A DNA stretch of 41,523 nt from Pseudomonadota bacterium (GCA_022360105.1 JAKSDL010000521.1:1-41523); one strand, 5' to 3'; numbered from the stretch's first letter, positions 1-9,169 are shown. The notes: generated by a model not told the origin, from the letters alone. Made by a program: numbers and translations.

Positions 1-4
1 GGCG

Positions 5-766
5 TTGATAAATAAAGAAACTTTAAAAGGCAAAAAAGTAGCAATTGAATTCCAAAACACCCGTGACAGGTACCATCAAGCTAACATATTTTTGCTGATG
101 GGCATCGCTATCGATTCAAACGATTACGAACTTTTCAAAACTCAAATCGAGTTGTACACGCGTAAATTGATATTTGATTTAAGAATCTATTACAGTCTTA
201 AAGCGTCCGACGTTCAGATTCAATTTCGATCCTTAGACTTACCTTTTGAATTCAAAGATCTTTCGAACGGTATGCAGATAACATGGAATGACAAACTCAT
301 ACAAAGCATCTTCAACGCCGGAAGGTTGGTACGAAAACGTTCTGCTTACTCTCCCAATGATAAAGCCAACTTGATAAAATTTCTCTCCTTTCAATTCAGC
401 AGGCATGACTATTTTAAATTAAAACTTAAAGAGGCCTATCAAGATCAGGGGTTTAAGGAAATAAATCAGCATTTAAGAAATTATTTTACTGTTGAAAAAT
501 CAATTGGAAAAAAATCCAAGGAAATATCGGACAAACAAAAGAGGGTTTTGTTCAGAACAAAACCCTTTGACAGACCGGCATTGCAGCGCAAACAAGGCAA
601 AGAAATACAAAAACTTTTAAAACCGCAACAGGACCAATTAAAGACACACAGAGATTTTCTTATGGAAAGAACCAACTGGGAAGCCTATTTAAAAAGGCGA
701 AGTTTTGCCAACAGATTTACTGAGGATGTGGCAAATATCGTATTTCCCCAGATTAAACCCAAATAA
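5..766 (+). CDS. Hypothetical protein, possibly 5'-truncated
   Basis: I do not recognise this protein. It is about 253 residues, mostly charged and hydrophilic, with no signal peptide and no membrane segment. The N-terminal half (to about residue 150) looks like a folded mixed domain. The C-terminal third is rich in Lys, Gln and Arg and probably forms long basic helices. The frame is open to the window edge, and the first possible start is a TTG at position 5, so the true start may lie outside the window. It precedes fliP by about 140 bp on the same strand, so a flagellar link is possible, but nothing in the protein supports one. It resembles neither FliO nor FliN. Confidence 0.6.
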   Translation: MINKETLKGKKVAIEFQNTRDRYHQANIFLLMGIAIDSNDYELFKTQIELYTRKLIFDLRIYYSLKASDVQIQFRSLDLPFEFKDLSNGMQITWNDKLIQSIFNAGRLVRKRSAYSPNDKANLIKFLSFQFSRHDYFKLKLKEAYQDQGFKEINQHLRNYFTVEKSIGKKSKEISDKQKRVLFRTKPFDRPALQRKQGKEIQKLLKPQQDQLKTHRDFLMERTNWEAYLKRRSFANRFTEDVANIVFPQIKPK

Positions 767-818
767 GAAACATCTGACTGACATTTTGAGATTGAATTCC
801 GACTACCTTGTCCTTAGA

Positions 819-851
819 ATGCATAAAACGCAAACGGTGCTTTTTATGCAT
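819..851 (+). terminator. AT-rich hairpin between the first gene and fliP
   Basis: There is a perfect 10-bp inverted repeat, ATGCATAAAA against TTTTATGCAT, with a 13-nt loop and TTTCT just after it. It lies about 50 bp past the stop of the upstream gene and about 55 bp before fliP. It may be a weak terminator, or an operator for the fliPQ transcript. The stem is AT-rich, so termination is not assured. Confidence 0.35.
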
Positions 852-904
852 TTCTATTGAGCTAGCACCTATTCTGTATAGCTGGTTAACAATAAGCCAT
901 TGCG

Positions 905-1675
905 ATGAAAAAAAACTACCCTACCTTTCTGATTCGTTTGATTATTTTAAGCTGTCTTGGTCTGTTGATTCATGAAGCAGTTTTTGCCCAGACAGTTCCT
1001 ATTCCAAGCTTTAATTTACAGGTCGGTCAATCTTCAGACCCCAAACAAGTCGCATCCACACTACAGATAATCGTCTTATTGACAGTGCTGACGTTAGCAC
1101 CTGCCTTGATTGTCATGACCACATCTTTCACCCGCATTATCATAGTATTGTCGTTTTTGAGAAATGCTCTTGGTACGCAACAGTCGCCTCCGAACCAGGT
1201 GTTAGTCGGATTTGCCCTGTTTCTTACCTTTTTCATCATGGCGCCTCTCTGGTCCAATGTATATGAACAAGCCTTGCAACCTTATTTTGACAACAAGCTG
1301 AGTCAGGAAGACATGATAGAAAGGACCACGGGACCTGTAAAAAAATGGATGGTTCAATATACCAGACCCAAAGACCTGGCGCTTTTTGTTGGGATAGCTA
1401 AAATCGATCGCCCCAAGAACCTGAACGATGTACCGATTTGGGTTGTCATGCCGGCATTTGTGATTAGCGAATTAAAAACGGCCTTTCAAATGGGATTTAT
1501 CATATACATCCCATTCCTTGTAATCGATATGGTTGTTTCAGCTGTCTTGATGTCTATGGGAATGATGATGTTGCCACCCATTATGATCTCATTGCCATTC
1601 AAAATTATGTTGTTTGTGCTTGTAGATGGGTGGTATTTAATAACAGAATCCCTGGTAAAAAGCTTCACCGGTTGA
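905..1675 (+). CDS. fliP: Flagellar export gate protein FliP
   Basis: FliP is a core subunit of the flagellar type III export gate in the inner membrane, where it forms the FliP5-FliQ4-FliR1 channel entrance. The 256-residue product starts with a cleavable signal peptide ending near VFAQ (about residue 29), as is usual for FliP. The family signature follows at about residues 75-115 (TSFTRIIIVLSFLRNALGTQ, then PPNQVLVGFALFLTFF). The C-terminal pair of membrane helices contains the conserved LPPIMISLPFKIMLFVLVDG stretch. The length is normal. fliQ follows 46 bp downstream, the standard order, but fliR does not follow. Confidence 0.96.
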   Translation: MKKNYPTFLIRLIILSCLGLLIHEAVFAQTVPIPSFNLQVGQSSDPKQVASTLQIIVLLTVLTLAPALIVMTTSFTRIIIVLSFLRNALGTQQSPPNQVLVGFALFLTFFIMAPLWSNVYEQALQPYFDNKLSQEDMIERTTGPVKKWMVQYTRPKDLALFVGIAKIDRPKNLNDVPIWVVMPAFVISELKTAFQMGFIIYIPFLVIDMVVSAVLMSMGMMMLPPIMISLPFKIMLFVLVDGWYLITESLVKSFTG

Positions 1676-1721
1676 CGCAGCGGTTTTTTGGCAAACAAAT
1701 CTTAAGCAACGAGAGATAAAA

Positions 1722-1997
1722 ATGACTCCTGAATTTGTAGTTTCATTTGCAACCGAAGCAATAACAATAGCAACCAAACTTGCTGCTCCTTTGCTAATCA
1801 CAGCACTGGTCTTGGGTCTGGCGGTCTCTATCTTTCAGGCTGTGACTCAGATCCAGGAAATGACGCTTGCTATTATTCCTAAAATGGTGGGAGTTGTTGT
1901 ACTGCTGATTTTATTTCTGCCTTGGTTTATTAGCACCGCTGCAGAGTTTATGTCCAAAACACTGAGCAGCATTCCATTTTACATTGGACTTGGTTGA
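1722..1997 (+). CDS. fliQ: Flagellar export gate protein FliQ
   Basis: FliQ is the small two-helix subunit of the flagellar export gate. The 91-residue product has two hydrophobic hairpin segments (about residues 15-40 and 50-75) and the family pattern AVSIFQAVTQIQEMTLAIIPKM between them. A GAGAG Shine-Dalgarno-like sequence lies just before the ATG. It is probably co-transcribed with fliP. The gene ends only 6 bp before the end of a convergent pseudopilin gene, so the usual fliR-flhB continuation is absent here and must lie elsewhere. Confidence 0.95.
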   Translation: MTPEFVVSFATEAITIATKLAAPLLITALVLGLAVSIFQAVTQIQEMTLAIIPKMVGVVVLLILFLPWFISTAAEFMSKTLSSIPFYIGLG

Positions 1998-2003
1998 ATT
2001 CGT

Positions 2004-2489
2004 TTATTCAGTTGGTGCTCTGCAAAACTTAATCTCATATCCCGATTCATTGAACATTGAATTGACTTTCATTCGATGACAAACGGGCACTATCGAGATT
2101 CGATTCCAGGATAAACTGTCGATTCCATCTAAAAAAGCCTGATAAGATCCGTTTCCACTTTTCCTGTCGATGCGACTCCTGCTTTTATTCCATCTATAAC
2201 TCACTCTTTCCCCGGGATCTTCAAAGTCTTCGTCCCCGTTCAAATCAAACGAAAAAATCAGATCGTCCAGATTAGTCGTATTTAAACCATTTTTTACTTC
2301 AGCCGTTTGATAATCTTCCTCAAATTTTAACAAAAATATAAGATATTGCTCCCGAAATATTGCCTGTTCATTAAATGCCCAAGCCAGTTTCCGAAGACTA
2401 TTAATATTGGTGCTTATCAATCCGATTACCACACCGGTAATTATCAGAGTGATCATCAACTCCATAATGGAAAATCCTTTACTTTTCAT
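2004..2489 (-). CDS. Pseudopilin / minor pilin, GspJ- or PilW-like
   Basis: This is a type IV pilin-like protein of a type II secretion or type IV pilus system. The prepilin signal is KSKG followed by FSIMELMITLIITG: cleavage would fall after Gly, Glu sits at position +5 of the mature chain, and a hydrophobic helix follows. The body of about 140 residues includes FDLNGDEDFEDPGERVSYRW, a pattern I associate with PilW/GspJ-type minor pilins. The start overlaps the stop of the upstream pseudopilin gene by 11 bp, which indicates translational coupling. It is the third and last gene of a three-gene minus-strand set. No GspK-like gene follows. Its exact subfamily is uncertain. Confidence 0.75.
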   Translation of the reverse strand: MKSKGFSIMELMITLIITGVVIGLISTNINSLRKLAWAFNEQAIFREQYLIFLLKFEEDYQTAEVKNGLNTTNLDDLIFSFDLNGDEDFEDPGERVSYRWNKSRSRIDRKSGNGSYQAFLDGIDSLSWNRISIVPVCHRMKVNSMFNESGYEIKFCRAPTE

Positions 2490-2880
2490 CGATCACTTTA
2501 AAAACGATCCATTTGAATGATTGATGCTTCAGACTGATCGCATGAAATTCTGCTGCACGGACATTCGGCAGATTCGTTTTCTCCCATTTTACAGACCAGT
2601 CTTTTAAATTCATTGGTTTCTTTATTTTGCTGTATGGAAAGTCATCGGTTCCAATTAGAGACGTTTCTAAAGAATAAGCCATGGTGGAGACAAGCTTGCT
2701 TGACTCTTCGATTAAATTAAGCCAATCCTCGACGTTCACTGCCACAAAAGAATGTTCCATACCTTTTTTGACAAAATCCGATGCCATGCCCAACATAATT
2801 GAAAACACCACTATGCTGATCATCACCTCGATCAAGGTAACACCCGACTCAGATGATCTCGCTTCGTCTTGTCCTTCCAT
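2479..2880 (-). CDS. Pseudopilin / minor pilin, GspI- or PilV-like
   Basis: This is a prepilin-like protein of 133 residues. A short leader ends at SESG, and the mature sequence begins VTLIEVMISIVVFSIMLG with Glu at +5, the processing signature read by a prepilin peptidase such as PilD/GspO. The rest is a small soluble domain without cysteines. The start codon lies inside the last 32 bp of the upstream GspH-like gene in another frame, and the end overlaps the next pseudopilin gene, so the three are almost surely one translation-coupled operon. By order (H, I, J) and size it fits GspI or PilV. The sequence does not show whether the system is secretion or pilus. Confidence 0.75.
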   Translation of the reverse strand: MEGQDEARSSESGVTLIEVMISIVVFSIMLGMASDFVKKGMEHSFVAVNVEDWLNLIEESSKLVSTMAYSLETSLIGTDDFPYSKIKKPMNLKDWSVKWEKTNLPNVRAAEFHAISLKHQSFKWIVFKVIDEK

Positions 2881-3334
2881 TAATATTTATGATTAGTTGT
2901 TGGTATCTCTGCTCCAATTGAATCGTTATCGATTTCGGAGAGGCAAATCCCTTGTTATCAAAATAAATGCTCCCAGACATTAAAGCCTTTGTACTCTCGC
3001 TCAATCGGTATTTGTTCCAGCCAAGCCATTTATCATTGATTTTTTTTCTGAATATCAAATAATGACCTTCAATTTTCATTTGGTAGGTACAATCCTCTAC
3101 AATGGCTTTCAATCTCAACATCTGCACCTGCGCATCTACTTCCGAAATCGATTGATGCAATTGATGTTTTTCCCAAAGCGGTTTGAGAGACACCATGCCA
3201 AATGAGGAAATCACCCCGATAATGCAAACCACTGCCATCAATTCAAAAAGAGTAATCCCTGGCCGAAATGCTGTGTAGTTAAAGAAATGTTTAGAAATTG
3301 CACACGTGGGACGAGACTTATTCACATTCGCCAA
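2849..3334 (-). CDS. Pseudopilin / minor pilin, GspH- or FimT-like
   Basis: This is the first gene of the pseudopilin trio. The prepilin motif is FRPG followed by ITLFELMAVVCIIGVISSFG, with Glu at +5 and a single long hydrophobic helix. The mature domain of about 125 residues has the GspH/FimT pattern: a helix rich in QMLRLKAI, then beta strands (YQMKIEGHYLIFRK, GSIYFDNKGFASP). The annotated start is a TTG with a 29-residue leader, which is unusually long. No in-frame ATG offers a better start, so the true start is uncertain. A long AT-rich gap of about 120 bp separates it from mltD upstream. Confidence 0.72.
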   Translation of the reverse strand: MANVNKSRPTCAISKHFFNYTAFRPGITLFELMAVVCIIGVISSFGMVSLKPLWEKHQLHQSISEVDAQVQMLRLKAIVEDCTYQMKIEGHYLIFRKKINDKWLGWNKYRLSESTKALMSGSIYFDNKGFASPKSITIQLEQRYQQLIININGRTRRSEII

Positions 3335-3459
3335 ATGATTTCATTTTCCAGTGAAAGATTTTTTCTTTCAACGATTTCAGGTTATTCTCATATATTCAAA
3401 ATGATTTTAAATAGCATTACAACTATTAAAACTCAAGAAAGAATAACCTATAATCGACT

Positions 3460-5289
3460 TTAGCTAGAATTGTTCGCTACTGAGAGGGGAAGTTTCAGTA
3501 CAATTTCGGTCCCGATTTTTAAATATTTGCGATGCAATACCCTGCGATTCCAATATTTGATTTTCCGAATCGGAACGTTGTACTTTTGGGAAATCCGCCA
3601 AAGAGTTTCTCCCTTCTGTACAACATGAATTTTTGTAACCCCGGGAAGTTTATCAATGTCGCGCAGGGCAAGCTTGGTTTTGGAAGGTATTTTGGGAGGA
3701 TTCCAATCGATAGGTACAGGCAACATCAGTTTCTGACCGATTCGCAATATGTTTTTTCTCTTCAAGCGATTATATGTCAGAATTTTGCTCAGTGGAATTC
3801 TATAATATCTGGAAATAGACCACAAAGTCTCACCTTGCCTAACCCTGTGAACTTTCCACTTTTCGTGCCTGTTTTGTTTTAGGCGATTAAGTTGTTTTAT
3901 GTGGTCTTTACCTACTTCAAGAGAAGCAGGAAGTGCCACAGTAAAGGTGCTTAGAGTTGGCGGAGTCAAACCTCTAAATCTCAACCTGGGATTTAGCTCT
4001 TTGAGCACACCAGGTTCGATTTTAAAAAGCTTAGCCAACTGATTCAGTGCTATTCCTCCACCGACATCCAATTGTTGTTTAGGTTGAATTACGAATTTGG
4101 ATTGATGTTTTTTAAATCCATACTTTTCAAGATCTGCAAATATAATCGAAACGGCATAAAAAGCAGGGACATAGCCTCTTGTTTCTCGAGGAAGTCTTAA
4201 AGACCAATAATCAGTTGCCTTGCCCTGCTTCTTTGCTCGTCGAATAGCCTTGCGGACAGTCCCTGAACCACTGTTGTACGCAGCTAGTGCCAGTTCCCAA
4301 TCTCCTTTGAATCGTGTATGCAATTGTTTCAGGTATTTTGCCGCTGCGACTGTCGAACGTTCCGGATCATACCGATCATCATGCCACCAGCTTCTTGATA
4401 GCCCGAAATGTTTACCTGTATACGACATAAATTGCCAAAGCCCAACAGCGTTAGCTCTGGATATGGCATTGGGATTCAAATTGGACTCTACAATGGCCAA
4501 ATAGGTGAGATTCAAAGGTAGTTCGTACTCTTTGAATGTTTTAGTTATCATACCCTGATATTTGGGCAGCCGTTCAATCGCTCTCATAAAAGCCTTGCGC
4601 TTCTTTTTTGTGTAAAGATTTATGAAAGCTTCAATTCTTTTATTTGTGTAAACGGGAATATCCGGAACAGGGTAGTCAGGTTCGGTATGAACCAACGTTT
4701 TGAACGGTTTTTCGGGACATTGCAAAGCTTGTTTGTTATCATTCGAAGCCTTACCTTTCTGTTTGGGTGAATTGTAGGTTACAGTCTCTTCGTAATCAGT
4801 TTTATCGGAACATTGATTTTCATTGTTTACATGGCTGTCAGAAGCAGTAGAACCATTCCTATAAGGTACCGATTCGTCATCAACATCCGTGAGTTCAATT
4901 TCTTTACGAACATCAATTTGGGAATCATCTTCAAACAAGGTAGGGTAAACTGCCCATTCCCCTTTCTTGTCCTCTGGACCAACAAGCAGATCCTGGACAA
5001 TCGATTCCAGAGAAAGCATCCCAAGCACAGGATCATTTGAATCGCAGCACGAAAAACCTGGTTTGCCTGAATTGGATTGTGCACTATTTTCCGGAATGGG
5101 ATCATAAGAAATAATGGAGTCAAACAGGAAGGAATCGTATCGAGAGTCGATCAAATCACAATGATCATCCGCCTTTTTCGAAGCTAGACACTGGTTATCA
5201 TGAGTCTGCTGATTGGCATAAATAAATCCGGAGAATGTATATGTGATGACCACTAGTATGAAAAAACGAGTCGTGTTTTTCAAAATCAT
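3460..5289 (-). CDS. mltD: Membrane-bound lytic murein transglycosylase D-like, with LysM domains
   Basis: MltD-type enzymes cleave the MurNAc-GlcNAc bond of peptidoglycan, forming 1,6-anhydro ends in the periplasm. With the ATG at 5289 (preceded by an AAGG-type ribosome site) the product is about 609 residues and begins with a clear signal peptide ending near GFIYA. I prefer this start to the upstream TTG at 5319. A long low-complexity acidic region follows, to about residue 210. The SLT domain spans about 245-390, with catalytic Glu in LAIVESNLNP (E268) and the family motifs AVGLWQFM and LALAAYNSGSG. At least two C-terminal LysM repeats are clear (QGETLWSISRYYRIP and KGETLWRISQKYNVP), and a weaker one may precede them. 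No lipobox is evident. Confidence 0.92.
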   Translation of the reverse strand: MILKNTTRFFILVVITYTFSGFIYANQQTHDNQCLASKKADDHCDLIDSRYDSFLFDSIISYDPIPENSAQSNSGKPGFSCCDSNDPVLGMLSLESIVQDLLVGPEDKKGEWAVYPTLFEDDSQIDVRKEIELTDVDDESVPYRNGSTASDSHVNNENQCSDKTDYEETVTYNSPKQKGKASNDNKQALQCPEKPFKTLVHTEPDYPVPDIPVYTNKRIEAFINLYTKKKRKAFMRAIERLPKYQGMITKTFKEYELPLNLTYLAIVESNLNPNAISRANAVGLWQFMSYTGKHFGLSRSWWHDDRYDPERSTVAAAKYLKQLHTRFKGDWELALAAYNSGSGTVRKAIRRAKKQGKATDYWSLRLPRETRGYVPAFYAVSIIFADLEKYGFKKHQSKFVIQPKQQLDVGGGIALNQLAKLFKIEPGVLKELNPRLRFRGLTPPTLSTFTVALPASLEVGKDHIKQLNRLKQNRHEKWKVHRVRQGETLWSISRYYRIPLSKILTYNRLKRKNILRIGQKLMLPVPIDWNPPKIPSKTKLALRDIDKLPGVTKIHVVQKGETLWRISQKYNVPIRKIKYWNRRVLHRKYLKIGTEIVLKLPLSVANNSS

Positions 5290-5402
5290 GCAATTACCTT
5301 TTTTAAATTTCCGAAACAACAGCTAGTCGGCTTCGACAAAAGTCCTTTTTTCATTGACACAATAGACATGTGAGGCTTTTGATTATCTTGAATGCAGACC
5401 AG

Positions 5403-5451
5403 AAAGCAAAAAGCCTGAATTTTGCTTGCCTTGGACTAGCAGAATTCAGGC
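5403..5451 (-). terminator. Strong minus-strand intrinsic terminator with no gene upstream
   Basis: There is a 14-bp stem (GCCTGAATTTTGCT against AGCAGAATTCAGGC, one G-U pair) with an 11-nt loop. Read on the minus strand it is followed at once by TTTTTGCTTTCT, the classical intrinsic terminator form. On the plus strand no T-run follows. It lies about 110 bp upstream of the mltD start, and no minus-strand gene feeds into it. It may end a small RNA or act as an attenuator in the mltD leader. Confidence 0.6.
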
Positions 5452-5680
5452 CGTAATTGATTGTAAAACCTCTTGTCTATCATGCATACGCTGTTATCTT
5501 TGATTTCGCACAGTCTAGCAGGTTAACTGGGACATGCAATAAAAAAAGCCCAACATGCATTACAAGGTATTGATTTATCATTCATTTCAGCAACGCGTCA
5601 ATGTAGGCAGTGATTACCGACTAAGAGTGCAAATCCAACCTTTCAATCCCCTAATTTACGGGTCTTAAACGAAGAAAATC
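5452..5680. other. Noncoding region upstream of the family 2 glycosyltransferase
   Basis: No open frame here looks coding. On the minus strand a weak promoter-like pair, TTGCAT (5539-5534) and TAGACT (5517-5512), has a 16-bp spacer. It would start a transcript of about 100 nt ending at the terminator at 5403-5451. The heptamer ACATGCA occurs twice, near 5532 and 5552, flanking an A-rich tract. Otherwise I see nothing definable. Confidence 0.3.
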
Positions 5681-6577
5681 ATGCACAATCCATTGATCTC
5701 AATAATTATTCCCACCTATAACAGAGAATTGAAAGTCATCGAAGCAATCCAATCTGTACTAAGCCAGAGTTACGAGAATTTTGAGCTGATTGTGATAGAT
5801 GATGGATCAACTGATCAAACCAATCAAATCGTTGCTACAGTTAAGGACTCCAGGCTTATTTATAGGGCGATTGAAAGATCAGGTGTAAGCAGGGCGCGAA
5901 ATTTGGGGGCATCAATCGCAACAGGGAGCTTTTTAGCTTTTTTAGATTCCGATGATACCTGGCACAAAAATAAATTGAAAAAGCAAGTGGCATTTCACTT
6001 GGAAAATCCACAACTATTAATTTCTCAAACACAGGAAATCTGGATCAGAAACAATAAGCGAGTTAACCCAAAACATAAACATGCAAAACCCACAGGCTAT
6101 ATTTTTCCGGAAAGCTTACATTTATGCACCATTACTCCCTCATCTGTCATTATGACTAAAGAGCTGTTCGATTCATTTGAAGGCTTTGATGAAAAAATGC
6201 CGGCTTGTGAGGATTATGATCTCTGGTTAAGAATCACCGCAAAACATGAAGTCGGATTAATTGATGAGCTTTTGTTAACAAAATATGGAGGGCACGAAGA
6301 TCAACTATCTCAAACCCATGCAGCAATGGATAGATTCCGGATTTACAGTCTGGGAAAGATAATCTTAAGTGGAAAGCTTGGAGAATCCCAAATTCAGCAA
6401 GCAACTCAAGTGTTTAAAAACAAAGCCAAAATTTTATTGAATGGTGTTCATAAACGAAAAAAGAGGAATAGCAGGCTTATCGAATTCCTGGAATGTCTCC
6501 AGGAATTCGATCTGAATCTGACAAGTTTTCTTCAGCAAAGCGAAGAGTTTTTGTTGGCTGAGGTCAATTTCGCGTAA
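5681..6577 (+). CDS. Glycosyltransferase family 2
   Basis: This is an inverting GT-A fold glycosyltransferase, probably transferring a sugar from a nucleotide donor in cell-surface polysaccharide or lipopolysaccharide synthesis. The 298-residue product opens with the GT2 signature ISIIIPTYNR, then VIDDGSTDQT (D40/D41, nucleotide binding) and the DxD-type metal site FLDSDD (D89-D91). The motif ACEDYDLWLRI near residue 183 matches the usual ED(Y)D acceptor-side motif. The C-terminus is soluble with no membrane helix. The gene stands alone, converging with the DUF368 gene only 13 bp away. The donor and acceptor cannot be told. Confidence 0.88.
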   Translation: MHNPLISIIIPTYNRELKVIEAIQSVLSQSYENFELIVIDDGSTDQTNQIVATVKDSRLIYRAIERSGVSRARNLGASIATGSFLAFLDSDDTWHKNKLKKQVAFHLENPQLLISQTQEIWIRNNKRVNPKHKHAKPTGYIFPESLHLCTITPSSVIMTKELFDSFEGFDEKMPACEDYDLWLRITAKHEVGLIDELLLTKYGGHEDQLSQTHAAMDRFRIYSLGKIILSGKLGESQIQQATQVFKNKAKILLNGVHKRKKRNSRLIEFLECLQEFDLNLTSFLQQSEEFLLAEVNFA

Positions 6578-6590
6578 CGTCTCGACTATC

Positions 6591-7568
6591 CTATTTTTCA
6601 GCCGCTGATTTCTCCAATACAATAACAATAACAAAACCTACCAGGGCAAAGACAACGGCCACCCAGAATTCAGCGTTCAATTGTGCCGGAAAAGTATTGG
6701 CTTCGCTGATGATATGCTCTTTCCCCCGAATCATTTTGGTTTCTACAACCTCTTTCCACGGCCAGACTTTCCTTAACGACCCGCACATAATTCCGGTAAG
6801 CATCGCCATTGTTACGTTTTCAAATCTATTCAACATGAAGGAAAGCAGTCTCGAAAAAGCAATGATACCAAGCCCGCAACCTACAACAAATAATGACAAT
6901 ATAACGAAATTTTCCCAAATAAAGGGATTTTTGACGGCTCCGGTAATGTACTCATATTTGCCCAGTATCAGCAGAAGGAACGCCCCACTTAAGCCAGGTA
7001 AAATCATCGTACAGATCGTAATACCCCCAACAAACATAATGAACCACCAGGTTTCCGGAGTCGAAACCGGGATGAGCCCGACAAAAAGGTAAGCCCCAGC
7101 TGTTCCCAATAAAAAAGAGACACCCCCGGCACCCAACCAATGATCGATTCGAAGACCCATGACTATGATTGAGGCGATAATTAATCCGAAGAAAAATGCC
7201 CAGGTGAAAATCGGATAATTGACGAATACAAAGTTCATAAGGTGCGCAAGCGAAAAAATAGCAACCGCAACACCCAAGGACAGTGCAAACAAAAAACGCA
7301 AATGAACGGTGTTTAGAGCTTCCTTAAACTGGAAGTTTTTTAAATGCCTGATTGTATCCATATTGAATGAACGGATGGCAAACAGGAGTTCTTGATAAAT
7401 GCCTGTAATCAATGCAATAGTACCACCGGAGACACCGGGAATAATATTGGCCGCTCCCATAAACAGCCCTTTTATGAACAAAATTATTGAATCTTTAAGA
7501 TTAGTGGGACCTTTTGTTGCAAGTATGGCTTCTTTCCAACTCATTGAGTTGGTATTCGTTGTTTTCAT
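6591..7568 (-). CDS. DUF368 family membrane protein, candidate undecaprenyl-phosphate translocase (PopT-like)
   Basis: This is a polytopic inner-membrane protein of 325 residues with about eight or more hydrophobic segments. The family signature GAANIIPGVSGGTIAL lies at about residues 38-53, and a second related motif, MILPGLSGAFLLLILGKYE, in the second half suggests the internal repeat of the family. Work on DUF368 (PopT) and DedA proteins has linked them to flipping undecaprenyl phosphate back across the membrane, which recycles the lipid carrier for wall and O-antigen synthesis. Assigning that role here rests on family only. It lies tail-to-tail with a glycosyltransferase gene, a context that would also use the carrier. 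Confidence 0.88.
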   Translation of the reverse strand: MKTTNTNSMSWKEAILATKGPTNLKDSIILFIKGLFMGAANIIPGVSGGTIALITGIYQELLFAIRSFNMDTIRHLKNFQFKEALNTVHLRFLFALSLGVAVAIFSLAHLMNFVFVNYPIFTWAFFFGLIIASIIVMGLRIDHWLGAGGVSFLLGTAGAYLFVGLIPVSTPETWWFIMFVGGITICTMILPGLSGAFLLLILGKYEYITGAVKNPFIWENFVILSLFVVGCGLGIIAFSRLLSFMLNRFENVTMAMLTGIMCGSLRKVWPWKEVVETKMIRGKEHIISEANTFPAQLNAEFWVAVVFALVGFVIVIVLEKSAAEK

Positions 7569-7735
7569 ATCACTATGTGTTAAACATTAAGTTAAAGGGC
7601 ATGACAAAGAGCCAAATAGCCGGTTGACGGCCTTTTACCGCTGTGATTTCTTGACCACATTTTGGATTAATGTCACTATGAAAGTCAATCTCAGGGTTCC
7701 CTGATTACTGATGAACACCCCTCTAAACCTTATTT

Positions 7736-9169
7736 ATGGAACTTGAAACTGTCATCGGACTGGAGGTCCACGCTCAACTGTCAACGAATACCAAAATGTT
7801 TTGTTCCTGTCCCACTGAATTCGGGCAGGAACCTAATTTAAACACGTGTCCTGTTTGCCTTGGTTTGCCGGGTGCTTTGCCTGCAATTAATGAAATAGCG
7901 GTTAAATACGCCATTCTGCTTGGATTGGCGACCAACTGTACTATTAGAAAAGACTCTCAGTTTGCACGCAAAAATTACTTCTATCCTGATTTACCCAAGG
8001 CCTATCAAACATCACAATTCGACCGGCCTATTTGCGAAAACGGTTGGATTGATATCGACATAGAAGGGAACAGAAAAAGGATTGGCATTACCAGAATTCA
8101 CCTGGAAGAGGATGCAGGAAAGCTGGTCCATGATGGAGATGATCCCGGTGCCAGTTATGTTGATTTAAACCGGGCTGGGACTCCGCTGGTAGAAATTGTT
8201 TCAGAGCCTGATATTCGAAGCGCGGCGGAAGCAAAAGCCTATATGGAAAAAATCCATTCCATAGTGACATACTTAGGGATCAGCAACGGTAACATGGAAA
8301 AAGGAAACCTCCGATGTGACGCCAATGTGTCCATCCGACCATTTGAGCAAACGGAATTTGGAACACGAACCGAAACCAAGAATCTTAATTCCTTTCGCAA
8401 TGTACAGGCAGCTATTGAATTTGAGATTCAGCGGCAAACTGAGATGGTATTCGAAGGAGAGAAAGTTATTCAACAAACAAGACTTTGGAACGCGGATAAA
8501 AGAACTTCCAAAGCGATGCGCAGCAAAGAAGATTCTGACGATTATCGATATTTTCCCTGCCCCGATCTTCCGGTCGCATATGTTGACGACACGACCATAG
8601 AAACTTTGAAATCGGAGCTTCCCGAGTTACCGGATGAAAAGCGGGAAAGATTTCAAAAAGACTATGGATTAACGGAAAAAGAAGCCTCAATACTTGTGGC
8701 TGACAGAAGTATGTCCGAATTCTTTGAAGATGTTGTAAACATTGGAATTGACGCAAAACCAGCAGCAAACTGGATGTTAAGTGACTTCTCAAGGTTATTG
8801 AATGAAACCAAAACCGAAATCAGGCAATCCTTTGTTACACCAGCGCATTTAGCTGAGCTCATTAAACTGATACAAAAGGGAACCATAAGCGGTAAGATAG
8901 CAAAAACCGTTTTTGAAGAGATGTTTGCAAGTGGAAAATCTGCAGAAGTTGTTGTTGAAGAGAAGGGTCTTAAGCAAGTTTCGGATGAAGGAGCAATTGA
9001 AGGACTATGTAAACAGGTGCTCAATGACAATCCATCCCAGGTCGAAGAATTCAAAAGCGGAAAGGAAAAAGTATTGGGATTTTTTGTGGGACAGGTGATG
9101 AAGCAGTCAAAAGGAAAAGCAAACCCTCAAATGGTCAACCAAACGTTGAAGACACTCCTCTCTGAATAA
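7736..9169 (+). CDS. gatB: Aspartyl/glutamyl-tRNA(Asn/Gln) amidotransferase subunit B
   Basis: GatB is the tRNA-binding and kinase subunit of GatCAB, which converts misacylated Glu-tRNA(Gln) or Asp-tRNA(Asn) to the amide form using ammonia from GatA. The 477-residue length is normal. The N-terminal cradle is unmistakable: [12 protein letters not shown], the zinc-type cysteines in MFCSCPTEF and [12 protein letters not shown], then [14 protein letters not shown] and HLEEDAGK. The C-terminal YqeY-like helical tail is present and ends normally. gatA and gatC are not in the window. The gene stands apart from pepN by about 130 bp. Confidence 0.97.
   Translation: MELETVIGLEVHAQLSTNTKMFCSCPTEFGQEPNLNTCPVCLGLPGALPAINEIAVKYAILLGLATNCTIRKDSQFARKNYFYPDLPKAYQTSQFDRPICENGWIDIDIEGNRKRIGITRIHLEEDAGKLVHDGDDPGASYVDLNRAGTPLVEIVSEPDIRSAAEAKAYMEKIHSIVTYLGISNGNMEKGNLRCDANVSIRPFEQTEFGTRTETKNLNSFRNVQAAIEFEIQRQTEMVFEGEKVIQQTRLWNADKRTSKAMRSKEDSDDYRYFPCPDLPVAYVDDTTIETLKSELPELPDEKRERFQKDYGLTEKEASILVADRSMSEFFEDVVNIGIDAKPAANWMLSDFSRLLNETKTEIRQSFVTPAHLAELIKLIQKGTISGKIAKTVFEEMFASGKSAEVVVEEKGLKQVSDEGAIEGLCKQVLNDNPSQVEEFKSGKEKVLGFFVGQVMKQSKGKANPQMVNQTLKTLLSE

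Noticed and set aside
5590..5660. Segment with GGCAGTGATTACCG and CAAATCC that briefly looked like tRNA parts.
   Set aside because: No acceptor stem, no proper T-loop and no cloverleaf can be formed.
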